A DNA stretch of 64,000 nucleotides. It comes from Cellvibrio japonicus Ueda107 (lineage in GTDB: Bacteria > Pseudomonadota > Gammaproteobacteria > Pseudomonadales > Cellvibrionaceae). The notes under the pieces were generated by a model, which saw nothing but the letters and a program-made list of their open reading frames with translations, made no database searches and had not been told where the DNA came from. The DNA is taken from assembly GCF_000019225.1 (NCBI RefSeq), contig NC_010995.1, positions 3,542,501 through 3,606,500 of the forward strand, read 5' to 3'. A program made the position numbers and the translations under genes. Numbering within the stretch: the stretch's first letter is position 1; each line of letters opens with the position of its first letter. Below, one piece after another: positions 1-11,400 of the stretch.

Positions 1-306
1 AGCATCAAACTGCGCCGCACTCTCTACAAAACCACCGTGGCGACAATACATCTTGCCCGCGGCGTCCTTGTCGTCATCGTGATGTTCAGCCAGATCCCAC
101 CGGTCTTTTGGAACCTCCCCAATGCCGCTGCCACCGCGCAGGATCAGCTCCCAGTAATCAGCGGGCGTACTGGCTCCGCCAGGGAAACGACAACCAATAC
201 CGACCAGGGCAATGGGTTCACTCATGCCTGGCCCGGGATTTTTTCGCGCCAATGTAGCGCCGTAAGCAAGCTTCAGGGCAGATGAGCGGGAGGACTTGGA
301 CTTCAT
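1..306 (-). CDS. Polyketide synthase, N-terminal part of a ketosynthase module (partial, runs off the window)
   Basis: This is the first 102 codons of a further type I polyketide synthase protein; the 3' part lies before base 1. The ATG (bases 306-304) overlaps the TGA of the upstream PKS gene in an ATGA junction, which decides the start and implies translational coupling. After about 27 polar residues the protein reads EPIALVGIGCRFPGG, the canonical opening of a KS domain, followed by the PADYWELI and VPKDRWD segments typical of KS N termini. The KS active-site Cys lies outside the window. It is the fourth protein of the assembly line and should accept the chain from the KS-DH-ER-KR-ACP protein immediately upstream. 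The family assignment is sure; the remaining domains are unknown. Confidence 0.9.
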   Translation of the reverse strand, partial: MKSKSSRSSALKLAYGATLARKNPGPGMSEPIALVGIGCRFPGGASTPADYWELILRGGSGIGEVPKDRWDLAEHHDDDKDAAGKMYCRHGGFVESAAQFDA

Positions 307-3300
307 ACATCGGTTTCCATCGAAGTTGGCTGTAACAAGGCGCGGTAAAGCTCGTCGTCACTCATGCTGTCGAGCCGTATAAAGGGATCACATTCTTGAT
401 GTTCTATCAGAGGTATTACCGGTGGGAGCTCCGGAGCTGCCGCTATGGTCTGCAACTGTGCGGCGGTAAGTTCCAACAGGTGAGCTAACAAAGCGTCCAG
501 ATTGGGATAATCAAATGTAATGGTTGAAGATAATTGGCACTGAAGATCGTTCTGCAGGCGATTGCGCAACTCCACCGAGGTAAGCGAATCCAGGCCCAGG
601 TCAAAAAATCCGGTCCTGGTATCGACCGGTGTACCCGGTGCCATGCCGAGGATATCCACCAACTGTGCCCACAAATGCTGTTGCAGCACCCGGTTGCGGC
701 TCGCGCCACGGGTGCCGGCCAAATCCTGCAGCAAACGTGAAGCTGGACGGGCGGAACCCGGGTTGTTAGCGGGAGACAGGGAACTGTTACGCGGCAACAC
801 GCGACCGGGGCTATTGCTAACAGAATGGAAAAAGGCATCGCGCGGAGCCGCCTCTGCAACCCACTTGCTCCAGTCCATCGCCATCACAGGATAGTTACCC
901 TCACAGTCCAGCAAGGCTTCCAGAGCGGCAAAATAGTTTGCATCACCGACAGGTGTAATACCGCGCTTCTGTAAGTAATCCTGTGTTCGCTTATCCAGAT
1001 TGTCGAACAAGCCTCCGGCGCGCCAGGGGCCCCAGGCGATGCTAAGCGCAGGTAACCCTAAGGATTGCCGATATGTGCAGAAACCGTTCAGGAAACCATT
1101 GGCTGCTGCATAGTTGGCAGCGCCGGCAGAACCAATCACCGCCGCCAGCGATGAAAACATCACAAAGCGCTGGATTGGATCCTGCTGTGTAGCGGAGTGA
1201 AGGTGGAGAACACCCTGTACCTTGGATTGCAGGCTGCGTTCGAAATGGGTTTCACCCAGCTCTGCCATAGGCGCATCACAGGTTGCCCCGGCGACATGGA
1301 AGACACCGGTGATTTCCCCCAGGTCTGTGCGAACCCGCTGGAGCGCGCCTTCCACAGCCACTGCATCGGCAACATCCGCCACATAATGGCGGACATCTGC
1401 CGGTTCAGGCCATTTTTCCAGTGCCAGGCTTTCGCTCTGGTGGCGACTTAACAACGCCAACTTGGAGAAGCCCTGCTGCAATAGCCAATGGGCGAGTTTT
1501 ATGCCCAGGGCACCCGTGCCGCCGGTAATAACTTGTACTCCGTTGCGCGCTGGCGCGACGCCTGTTTCCGGCAGAATAACGACTTTGCCAATGTGCTTCC
1601 CCTGCTGCATTTGGCGGAATGCCTGTTCGGTTTGCTGCTGGGAAAACCGGGTCAAGGGTAAAGGGGAATAGCGCCTGGTTTGTATGTGCTGCAGGATGTC
1701 CTCTAGCCGCGCCTTTACCAATTCCGGGTGCTGTTCCCAGGTCGCCATCAGGTTGATAAGGTGATAGCGAATATCCGGGCGCTGCGCCTGCATCATCTCC
1801 ACGGGCCAACCATTCAACCCTATTTCAATAAAGCAGCCACCTTCTCTGATAAGCGGAACGCTGACATCAATAAACTCCCGGCTGAGGGAATTGAATACCA
1901 GATCGATACTGGCGGGCGGTATCTGCCTGGCGAACCCGATATCGCGGGAATTAAGGACATGTGCAACGCCCATCTGCTGCAACACGGGAGTCTTATCAGG
2001 GCTACAACTGCCGTAAACCTCCGCGCCGATGGCATGGGCAATTTGCACGGCGGCCATACCCACACCACCGGCGGCACCATGGATTAATACGCGTTGGCCC
2101 GCACGTAAATTGCCGGCTAGCACCAGCCCTTCGTAGGCCGTCAGAAAGGCTATGGGGATGGTCGCCCCCTCAGCAAAATCCAGTAGCTCCGGTAGATGAA
2201 CTACCCGGTTAACCGGTACCACAATGCGATGGGCGAGACAGCCAGTACCAAACGCGAGGACGCTATCGCCAGGTTTAAAAGCCGTCACCTGCGAACCGAT
2301 ATTCACTACCACGCCCGTACATTCAAGGCCCCATTCGTGCAGTTGACGGGGGTGCAATCCCAGGGCATCGAACACATCGCGCAAATTCAAGCCGCAGGCT
2401 TCAACGCGGATGTCCACATCGTTTGCGCCAAGGCTTTGTGAGGGGCGCATCGCCCATTCCAGGCTGGACAGGTTGCCTCGTTCACGCAAGGTTAATTTCG
2501 AATGCCAGACCTGGCGAACATCCCTCAGGAGGCTAAGCCGGGGAACCTGGATCAAACCGGCTTCACACACCAGATGGCATTCATCGCCCAGCAGCCGGGG
2601 TTGGGTCAGATAGGGCAGGAGATTTGCCAGGTCCGCTGTGTCGCTCCACGCCATCAGGTAAAGGGCGCAATGGTGATAGGCATCGCGAGCGCTATATAAC
2701 AACCCGGCCAATGCCTCGACGACAGGATTATTGGCCTGAACCAGTATCACAAAGGGTGATTGCTCTTCAGCGGACAACTGGGCCAACGCATTGATAATCC
2801 GGGTGAGCTGGGTCAGGGTTTGCGTGAGTCGCGCGCTGCCATCATCCTCCGGTGACCAAGAGGGCCAGAGATAAACCAGGGGCCTGCTGCTCGGCTGTAC
2901 CGGGTCATCGGGATTCACAGGAGCAACAGTGACTCCCTGGCGCTGAAGGGCGTCGGTAACAACTTGCCACTGCGGCGTTTGCGGGTCTCCCAGCAGCGCC
3001 ACATCATCAGTCGTTGCCAGGGGCTTGGCGGGTAAATTGAGCGGCTGCCGTAAAGTGTGATAGATCCCGACTTCCGCAGGTGGAAGGTGCGACTGCCCAC
3101 GTTTGACAGTCCGCTTCATGATGTATCCCAGCGTCTCCATGACGATATTACCGTCCTGGTCGTAGACCCTTACATCACCTCGCACGGTGGTGTTCCGTTC
3201 ATCGCTCCCGGGCAATCGGCGGGTGTGTACCCACAAACTCGATTGGCAAGGTGCGCAGAAAGTTGTGCTTTGCTTGCCAAGGGTGACGTACATCTCGTCC

Positions 3301-5468
3301 TTCCCCACGTCCGGCAATAACATCAATAACAGCTGGAAAGCCGAATCCAAAATGGCGGGATGGAAATAATAATCGCCCAACATCTGCGCTTCTTCTGCCA
3401 CCATGGATCGAGGCACTGCGATCTGCGCCAGCGCTTCGCCCTCCCCGACCCAAGCCTCACGGACACCCCGGTGATCCGCGCCGTAGTAATATCCCCGCTC
3501 ATCCAGGGTTTGATAGAAATGTCCCTCATCAAAAGTATGGCGACAGCGCGATTTCACAGACTGGAGTGCAAGGGGCGGCGAATCCCCCCCATCCAGGTTG
3601 CGATGGATACTGCCCTCGGCATGCAAGCGCCAATCACCCTCTTGCGCACCAGCCTGACTGTAAATATGGAAGGCCGCAGAATCGTCTGTGAGGTCAGTGA
3701 GGGTAAGTTGCATCGTTGCCACCAAACCCTCCTCCAACACAAAGACTTCGTGATAGATGCAATCCTTTAATACAATTTGGGAACTCGCAAATATATCCCT
3801 CGCCGCCGCAAACGCAGCCTCTATATAGACTGCACCGGGTGCGACAACCTTGCCCCATACCGGATGGCTGCGCAGGAAGCCAAAACGAGCGAGCGACAAG
3901 TCCGCTTCGTAACACACCCCCGTCCAGGCGGGAGACTTTAGGCGTCGCTGCAGGAATGGATGTAATTCCGCGCCCTGTGCTGCTATCAATGGCTTGGAGG
4001 TCAGCCACAGCGATTTCCGCTGAAAGCGGTTGGGCGGCAATTGCCAACGAGGCGCAACAGTTGCGCACTCCGGTGCCGCCTCAACAATGATATGGGCGTT
4101 GGTGCCACTGAATCCGAATGCACTGATACCCGCCAGGCGGCGCTCCCCGCAGGCTGGCCACTCCGCCAATTCGGTGGGCAGTATGGCTGGGAAATCGGCC
4201 CATGGAATCCGTGTATTTTTGGTTGTGCAATGCAGGTTTGCCGGGATTTTACCCCGGGTCAGGCACAGCAGGGTTTTAATAAACCCGGCAATTCCCGATG
4301 CGGCCTCTGTGTGTCCGATTGTGCTTTTCAGGGCACCAATCCACAGTGGTTTGTCCGCGCTACGCCCGGCACCGTAAATAGCGCCAAGCGCACCAATTTC
4401 AATCGGGTCTCCCAAAGGCGTACCCGTGCCATGGGCTTCAACGTAGTTCACCTCTCCCGCACCCACGCCCGCATTCTGTAATGCCTGTTCAATCAGCTGC
4501 CGCTGGGCAGTGCCGTTGGGTGCGGTCAGGTCAAAACTCTGTCCATCCTGATTAATAGCGGAACCGCGGATCACACCCCACACCGGATCGCCATCAGCCA
4601 GTGCCTGGTCCAGTAATTTCAACGCGACCACCCCACATCCCTCTGAGCGCACATAACCATTGGCATCATCGGCAAAGGTTTTGCAACGGGCCTCGGGAGA
4701 CAAGGCGTTTACATGACAGAAATAAATGTAATTTTCCGGTGAGAGTATGATATTCACCCCGCCGGCGAGCGCGAGATCCACCTCACCATGGCGCAGGCTC
4801 TGCACCGCTAAATGGAGGGCAACCAGGGACGATGAACAAGCGGTGTCGACCGTAATGTTGGGCCCCTGGAAATCCAGCACATGGGAAATCCGGCCCGAGG
4901 CAATACTGGGTGCGGTACCGGTAAAGGAATAGATATCAATATTGTCCGGATTATGGGAATGCAAACTGAAACGGGCGTAATCCTGGGTGCATACCCCGTT
5001 GTACACACCGACCCGCTGGCCACGCAGGCCAGCGGGATCACGCCCGGCATTTTCCAGGGCCTCCCAACTCACTTCGAGCAGTAGCCGTTGCTGGGGATCC
5101 ATCGCCGCAGCTTCTCGCTCGGAAATATTGAAAAAGCCTGCGTCGAACTGGTCGACCCCATCAATAAATCCACCCTGATTGACGTAGATCCTTCCCTTTT
5201 TAGCAGGGTATTCACTGAAATATTGCTTATGGTTCCAGCGATGATCGGGGATATCCCCAATACAATCCTTACCGGCTGCCAGGGTGCTCCAGAAGCTTTC
5301 CGGGGAGTTGATACTGCCGGGAAAGCGGCAACCGATACCAATGACGGCTATCGGTGCCCGTTGAGCCTGCTGCTGTTGACTCAATGCCTGCTTAAGTTCG
5401 CGGATTTTTAACAACGCGCGTTTTTGCTGGTTGTGCGTGTCGTGCCGCCAAGGTTTGTTATCAGTCAT
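303..5468 (-). CDS. AT-less modular polyketide synthase, KS-DH-ER-KR-ACP
   Basis: 1721 residues forming one fully reducing extension module. KS occupies about residues 35-460, with active Cys near 209 (DTACSSS) and the His motifs EAHGTGTPLGDP and IGHTEAASG. The KS runs straight into a post-AT-type linker (LPPNRFQRKSLWL, ~475-490) with no acyltransferase between. DH (~500-790) has an intact HxxxGxxxxP motif near 533. A KR-like structural subdomain precedes a medium-chain ER (~1000-1310, HGAAGGVGMA near 1130). KR (~1315-1510) has GGTGALG and the YAAAN motif. The carrier protein (GLDSLTS, Ser near 1627) closes the module. The module would add two carbons and reduce them completely. The start overlaps the previous gene's stop by 8 bp. 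Malonyl units must come from a discrete trans-acting AT, not found in this window. Domain calls are firm; the product is unknown. Confidence 0.93.
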   Translation of the reverse strand: MTDNKPWRHDTHNQQKRALLKIRELKQALSQQQQAQRAPIAVIGIGCRFPGSINSPESFWSTLAAGKDCIGDIPDHRWNHKQYFSEYPAKKGRIYVNQGGFIDGVDQFDAGFFNISEREAAAMDPQQRLLLEVSWEALENAGRDPAGLRGQRVGVYNGVCTQDYARFSLHSHNPDNIDIYSFTGTAPSIASGRISHVLDFQGPNITVDTACSSSLVALHLAVQSLRHGEVDLALAGGVNIILSPENYIYFCHVNALSPEARCKTFADDANGYVRSEGCGVVALKLLDQALADGDPVWGVIRGSAINQDGQSFDLTAPNGTAQRQLIEQALQNAGVGAGEVNYVEAHGTGTPLGDPIEIGALGAIYGAGRSADKPLWIGALKSTIGHTEAASGIAGFIKTLLCLTRGKIPANLHCTTKNTRIPWADFPAILPTELAEWPACGERRLAGISAFGFSGTNAHIIVEAAPECATVAPRWQLPPNRFQRKSLWLTSKPLIAAQGAELHPFLQRRLKSPAWTGVCYEADLSLARFGFLRSHPVWGKVVAPGAVYIEAAFAAARDIFASSQIVLKDCIYHEVFVLEEGLVATMQLTLTDLTDDSAAFHIYSQAGAQEGDWRLHAEGSIHRNLDGGDSPPLALQSVKSRCRHTFDEGHFYQTLDERGYYYGADHRGVREAWVGEGEALAQIAVPRSMVAEEAQMLGDYYFHPAILDSAFQLLLMLLPDVGKDEMYVTLGKQSTTFCAPCQSSLWVHTRRLPGSDERNTTVRGDVRVYDQDGNIVMETLGYIMKRTVKRGQSHLPPAEVGIYHTLRQPLNLPAKPLATTDDVALLGDPQTPQWQVVTDALQRQGVTVAPVNPDDPVQPSSRPLVYLWPSWSPEDDGSARLTQTLTQLTRIINALAQLSAEEQSPFVILVQANNPVVEALAGLLYSARDAYHHCALYLMAWSDTADLANLLPYLTQPRLLGDECHLVCEAGLIQVPRLSLLRDVRQVWHSKLTLRERGNLSSLEWAMRPSQSLGANDVDIRVEACGLNLRDVFDALGLHPRQLHEWGLECTGVVVNIGSQVTAFKPGDSVLAFGTGCLAHRIVVPVNRVVHLPELLDFAEGATIPIAFLTAYEGLVLAGNLRAGQRVLIHGAAGGVGMAAVQIAHAIGAEVYGSCSPDKTPVLQQMGVAHVLNSRDIGFARQIPPASIDLVFNSLSREFIDVSVPLIREGGCFIEIGLNGWPVEMMQAQRPDIRYHLINLMATWEQHPELVKARLEDILQHIQTRRYSPLPLTRFSQQQTEQAFRQMQQGKHIGKVVILPETGVAPARNGVQVITGGTGALGIKLAHWLLQQGFSKLALLSRHQSESLALEKWPEPADVRHYVADVADAVAVEGALQRVRTDLGEITGVFHVAGATCDAPMAELGETHFERSLQSKVQGVLHLHSATQQDPIQRFVMFSSLAAVIGSAGAANYAAANGFLNGFCTYRQSLGLPALSIAWGPWRAGGLFDNLDKRTQDYLQKRGITPVGDANYFAALEALLDCEGNYPVMAMDWSKWVAEAAPRDAFFHSVSNSPGRVLPRNSSLSPANNPGSARPASRLLQDLAGTRGASRNRVLQQHLWAQLVDILGMAPGTPVDTRTGFFDLGLDSLTSVELRNRLQNDLQCQLSSTITFDYPNLDALLAHLLELTAAQLQTIAAAPELPPVIPLIEHQECDPFIRLDSMSDDELYRALLQPTSMETDV

Positions 5469-8400
5469 TTAATTCTGCTTCCAACAAATCCGAAAGTTGT
5501 TCACTGGTTAAGGTATCCAGATCCTGCCACGACGAGGCCTGCCAACCAGGGGCCACTGCGCGAGACGCTGTGTCATGGCTCGGTACTGGGACGGCCTCAA
5601 GGTCATCGGATAGCGGCCACTGGCAAATATCCTGATACAGATAATTAGCCATGTCGTTAAGGGTGGGATGGTCGAACACCATGTTGGTGGGTACTGTTGT
5701 GTCCATGTCTTTCGATAACACCTTGCAAAAAGACAGGACGATCAGGGAATCCATACCCATTCCACCAACGGGTTGGTCCAGGGGAATAGCATCAACCGAA
5801 TCGATCTCCAGCAAGTCGGCCACCTTGCCTTGCAAATAACGCAACAGACGTGTCCTGCGCTCCGACAGTGGCGATTGCACTACTTCGTTGAAACCCTGCA
5901 GCATTTGCGGGTTATGGGATCGCTCGGTGGGCTTGCCCATGGCGCTAACGGGAGCAGGCGCTTGCTGCGGCACCAATAAGCAACCATCACTTTGCGCCAC
6001 CAACACCGCTTGCACAGCCTCTGCTTCGCTGTTCAAACCGGGCTGTGTAAACGCGGTAGGCTCCCGGAATCCCGCTACCGAGAGTATTTCTTTCCAGCGC
6101 CCAACGGATAGCAAAGGGGTGTGGGGAATGCGCAAGGCGGCATCGCGGGACAACCACCAGGAATCCAGCAAACCAAATGTGAGTGTCCAGATATCACTGC
6201 GCGCGGTTAATTCATTAACAACCAACAGCCCACCTGGCTTGATCAGTTGCTTTAGGTTCATCACAGTTGCGTGAATATCACGACACACATGAATGACATT
6301 TGTGCCAAATACCATATCAAAGTGTTGCCGTTCATAACCTTGTCCCCGGATATCCTTTTCCATATCCAGGGTAGAGAAGCTCACAAACGGAAACTCAGCG
6401 GCGAATTGCTCCCTTGCCAATTGAGTGAAATGGGGGGACACATCGGTAAAAACATAGTCGACCTGCTGAGCAAAAGGCCGCAATGCCTGTAACAGTAAAC
6501 GCGTAGTGCTACCTGTGCCCGCACCAAACTCCAGGAGGCGGATCACACAGCCATCATCACGATCCGCGCCGTAACGGGTGACAAGTTCACGCACAACGGC
6601 ATTGAAAAAATCTGAAGCGGGATTATTGCGATAAACCCCCTCAACCAGGGCTATGGATGATTGGGGAAAAAGAACATCTGTCGCCGGTAATGCGTTGCGC
6701 AAAACCCTAGCGAATTGCGCTATGGAAGCATCCAGAATCGCAAACCACGTCGCCGTGGAAGGATATGCCTCGACCAGCGCTTGCCTGGCACAAGGATAAT
6801 CAGCAACCTGGGCGAATGCGTCTACGCAAGCCTGGGTAAATACCAATTCCCTGTCTTTTTCTGTGGCCCATCCCTGTTCAACACATATCGCCGCGATTGC
6901 CTCAATCAGAGGAAGGAGCGATTCGCGCAAAGCCTGCTGGCGCATCCAATCATGCGGTTGCCAGCAATGGCCAACACTGAGGGTAACACCCAGCTGATCC
7001 AACACGTCCAGCATACGCACACGCGCCAATACATTCACGCGTGTTTGCCAGGGCTCGTTATGACAATCACGCTCATAACCTGCACTAAACTTATCCACTG
7101 CCTGGCGCAGTACCTGCATTCCCGGCGACACATCTGCACAGGATGCACGGTGCCAAAGTGCATCCGTTTTTACGCCCAGATGAGCGGCGATCTGCGGTTG
7201 GAATTTGATAGGCATCAGCTGCGGGAGCAACTGCCCCAAGCCGGCTTCCACAACATCCATTCCCTCGTGGGTAGTCATGCCCAGGATACCCTGGTGCTCC
7301 ACCAACTGGCGTATACGTGCCTGGGCGGCGATGCCGGTTTCGCACCAGAACCCCCAGTTGAATATAGTGGTATTTTGGTCGCGGTCGTGTCGCAGGTAGT
7401 GCAGGTAATTGTCCTGGAAAGTACAACCCGATACATAATTCGACAATCCATGCCAACCGCGAATCGCATTTTCAGATGAGAAACTGGTGAAGAAATCCAA
7501 TCCGTCGCTACGGGTGATGAGATCCAGAATCACACTGGCCTTTACCTTGATATCAAATGCAGCCCGAAATTCCTCTTCGGTCATTTTGGCGATGGATTGA
7601 TCTCGCAATACCAGGGCGGAGTGGATAACGCCATTGGGCGCACCAATGTCTGCCGTGGTTTCACTATGGAGACGCGCCATCTCAGTAAAGTCACAGGCAT
7701 CAGCACTGAAATACAGGGCCTTCCCTCCCAGGTGGGCAACCTGGTCGATAGCACCCTGAATCTGGTCATTGAGCGGGCGACGACCAATCCAGACAAGTGT
7801 TGCCTGGTAGCGCTCAGCCAAATAGTAACTCAGTGCCTCACCGATTCCTCCGGCGCCACCCAGAATCCAGTAGACACCCTTGTGTCGAAATGCTGACGGC
7901 TGCGGGTTATTACCCGACGCGCTCGCAATACTTTCAGTTAATTTTTCTGTCCGATACATGTAGCGCCCATAGCAGGCTCCACCTCGGATCGCCAACTCCC
8001 TGATATTGTCGGTTTTAGCCAGGCCTTCAATCAAAGCCAGACTTTCGCCCAATTGATCAGACTGAATACATTCGCGGGCATCCAGATCAACGCAGATACT
8101 TTTAATCCAGGAGTTTTCCCGCGCAAACACTTTAACCAACCCGGTCAATGCGCCACTGTAAGGGTTGAGTTGTACCAGGGAATTGCCCGGGTCATAAAGA
8201 TCCCGGGTAAGTACCACCAACTCCAATGCCTGCCGCTGCGCTCTGGTGGGTGCGCGCGCCAGGGCTGTCATCAGCTTCAGTAACGCAAGGGGCCCCCGTG
8301 CTTGCGATTGAGCCAGTTGCGCAAGCACATCCTGCGCCGCGCCATTATCAATTGGATAATAGAGCCCGCCTAAAAAGTAAATACGAATACTGTCCGGTAA

Positions 8401-11400
8401 CAACTGCAACACCCGGGCAATATCCCCTGCCTGTGTACAATCAATTTCCACCAGGTCCGGCGTATGCTCGCAATAGCGACTCCCCAACAGTACCCGCTTG
8501 ATCGGATGCCCCTGCCAATAACCAGCCAGATGGGTTGCAAAAGGCGAATCATCATCGGCGTCCTGGAAGATCCAGATGGTGTCGGGAACCCGGGCAGATG
8601 GAAGTACCTCAGGACTCTCCGGTACCCATTTGGGTAGCAGTATTAAATCGCCAATGCCTTTTTTGGGCGCAAGGTCCTGCATTGCCTGCCGGCTCATACG
8701 CCAGGTGCGCAAGCCCTCTACGCTCATGACCGGCTCACCATTTGCACTACAGATATTGAGATCGGCAGCGAAGGAATCCCTGGACTGGCTATCCTGGTTT
8801 CGCAACTTCGCATGTACAAACAGCTTGGCAGCCGGCAGCGGTAAACCCGATTGTTGAGAGCACGGTTGTTGGAAAAAAGTAACGCGATCAATACTCAGGG
8901 GGATGTAGGGTTCATCGCTTACGCCATAAACCGGGTGAGCCAACACCGCTGCCAGATATGGCTGCAAACACACATCCAGGATCGCGGGATGGATACTGTA
9001 ATCGGCCAGGCAACCAGCCAAGGCCGGGGAATACTGCACCTCCGCCAATGCCTCACCATCGCAATAATGGATAGCAGTAAGCGAACGAAAATCTTCGCGC
9101 CACTCAAACCCTTTATGCCAGCCTTCCTCATAAAACTGCACAACCGGATACTCCGTGGTACAACGGTTGCGGATGGACATCAGATCCAGTGGTTCCCGGT
9201 TTACCATCCTTGTCAGGACATCGCCCTGGCTGTGCACTTGCAATTCATCGTTATTGCGCTGACTTACCAGACGATAACGGGATTGCCCCTTGGCAAAATC
9301 GTTTTCCTGGCCAGGCTCTATCAGTACCTGAACCGCCAATGTATCCTCGGCCTCCAGCACCAATGCCTTGCCAAAAACCAGGTTTTCAATCGTCAGTGCG
9401 TGTTTTTGCGGCACGGGATAACGCAATGCCAGTGACGAAAAAACCAATGATAGATGGAACGAGCCCGGCACTATGGCTACACCAAACACCCTGTGATGAT
9501 CAAAGTAGGCTTGGCGCGCCAGACTGATCTGGCTCTCAAACACTTCGCTCTTCCAAGCGTAAGCAGAGAGATGGCGATGGATCAGGTCAGGCAAACCATC
9601 GTTTGGTTTACCTGATATTCCCGCCACTGGGACAACCGCGCTTTCAAAATTAAACATTTGTCGCTGGAACGGATAGGTTGGCAATACCACCCGCTTTACC
9701 CCTTCTGGGATCGGCTCCCCGCTCCAGTCGATAAAAATTCCCGCCATCCAGCAGCGCGCGAGCAGCATCGGCCAGACCCGTAACGGATCCTCATCCTGGG
9801 GAATAAAAGGCACCTCCGTCGGGGAGGATGAGTCCAGGCTCACCAGCAACACCTCCGGGGTCAAACTTTCCCTATCAGGCAGCTTTGCATGCGCGTCATC
9901 CAACCACAGGCTTTCATCACCAACAAATAGCGCAGCAAAAACCTCCTCCAACGAAAGTTCTCCGCTTACACACAAAGCGGCAAGCGCACCCTTGCCCTCA
10001 CCCGACATCATTAGCGCATCGCCACAGAGTTTCCGCAGAGCCTTACCCAGGGCGATTGACAGCATCAAGGCAATAACATGGGCCTGAATGTTGCCCGCAC
10101 GCTTGCTATCCAGTGCCGGGAGAAAATCTCCTTCAGACGCAATGACATCGAGAATAGAATCCCACTCCGTGCATCCCGGCATCAATGGAATAGAACCGGT
10201 TTGGGTTGTACTCCATTCGTTCCAGATACTTAAACAAAGCGCCATCTCTTCATACAGGATGGCGTGAGGCTTAAGGCACAGGTATAGCCGCTTAAGCTTT
10301 GTGATGGATAACTCTGGAACCCAAAGACAGAGCGCGCTCCTGGCTTCATCTGTCATAACCGGTGTATGGGTGAGTAATTCCGTACATTGGGAAACGTCAT
10401 TAGCGACAAGCGCCACACGGTAAGGCCAGGCAATTCGGCCATGTTTTAACGTGAAGGCCACATCTGCCAATGACAGGGACGGATGCCGGGCAAGGTGATC
10501 CTGCATCCTTGAACACACAGCAGCCAGGGCCTCGGGGGTCTTCGCTGACAACAGCAGTAATTCTGCCGAAGCGTCAGGGGAGTAAGAATCAGGCGAGGTA
10601 TGGGCTTCGAGGATCATATGCACATTAGTGCCACCCACCCCCAGGGAGGTAATACCGGCCCGTGCCGGGGTATCAACATCCGGCAATGGCTGTACATCGG
10701 TATTAACGAAGAACGGGCTACGAACAAAATCAATAGCAGGATTTGCCGCGTTGAAATGTAAGGTGGGAGGAACGGAGTGATTCTTTAACACCAGCAGGGT
10801 TTTGATAATGCCCGCCATCCCGGCGGCAACATCCAAATGACCGATATTGGTTTTTACCGAGCCCAATGCACAAAATTGTCGCTTGTCGGTGTAATCGCGG
10901 TAGGCCTGGGTAAGCGCAGCGACCTCAATCGGATCCCCCATGGGTGTGCCGGTGCCATGGGCCTCAACAAACAGGATGGTATCCGGGTTCACGTCGGCGA
11001 TAGCCAGGGCATCGCTGATCACTTCCGATTGTTTATCCAGGCTGGGCGCTGTGTAACTGGGTTTAACCGCACCATCATTATTCATGGCGCTGCCTTTAAT
11101 AACACCCAAAATATTGGCGCGCTCCGCCAGCGCGTCTTCCAGCCGCTTGAGGACAATAACACCTACACCATTGCCAAAAACGGTTCCCTGTGCGCGATCC
11201 GAAAACGTCCGGCAGTGTCCATCGGGCGATACCATACTGCCCTCTTTATGCCAATATCCCTGATCCAGCGGATACATCACGGTGACCGCGCCCGCCAACG
11301 CCATATCACATTCGCCGTTAAGCAAACTTTGACAGGCAGTGTGAACAGCAACCAGGGACGTGGAGCAAGCAGACTGCACGGTAAACGCCGGCCCACAGAG

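Noticed and set aside
37..285. 82-codon plus-strand open frame at the left edge
   Set aside because: It lies antisense to the start of the partial ketosynthase gene, whose KS motifs are clear on the minus strand.
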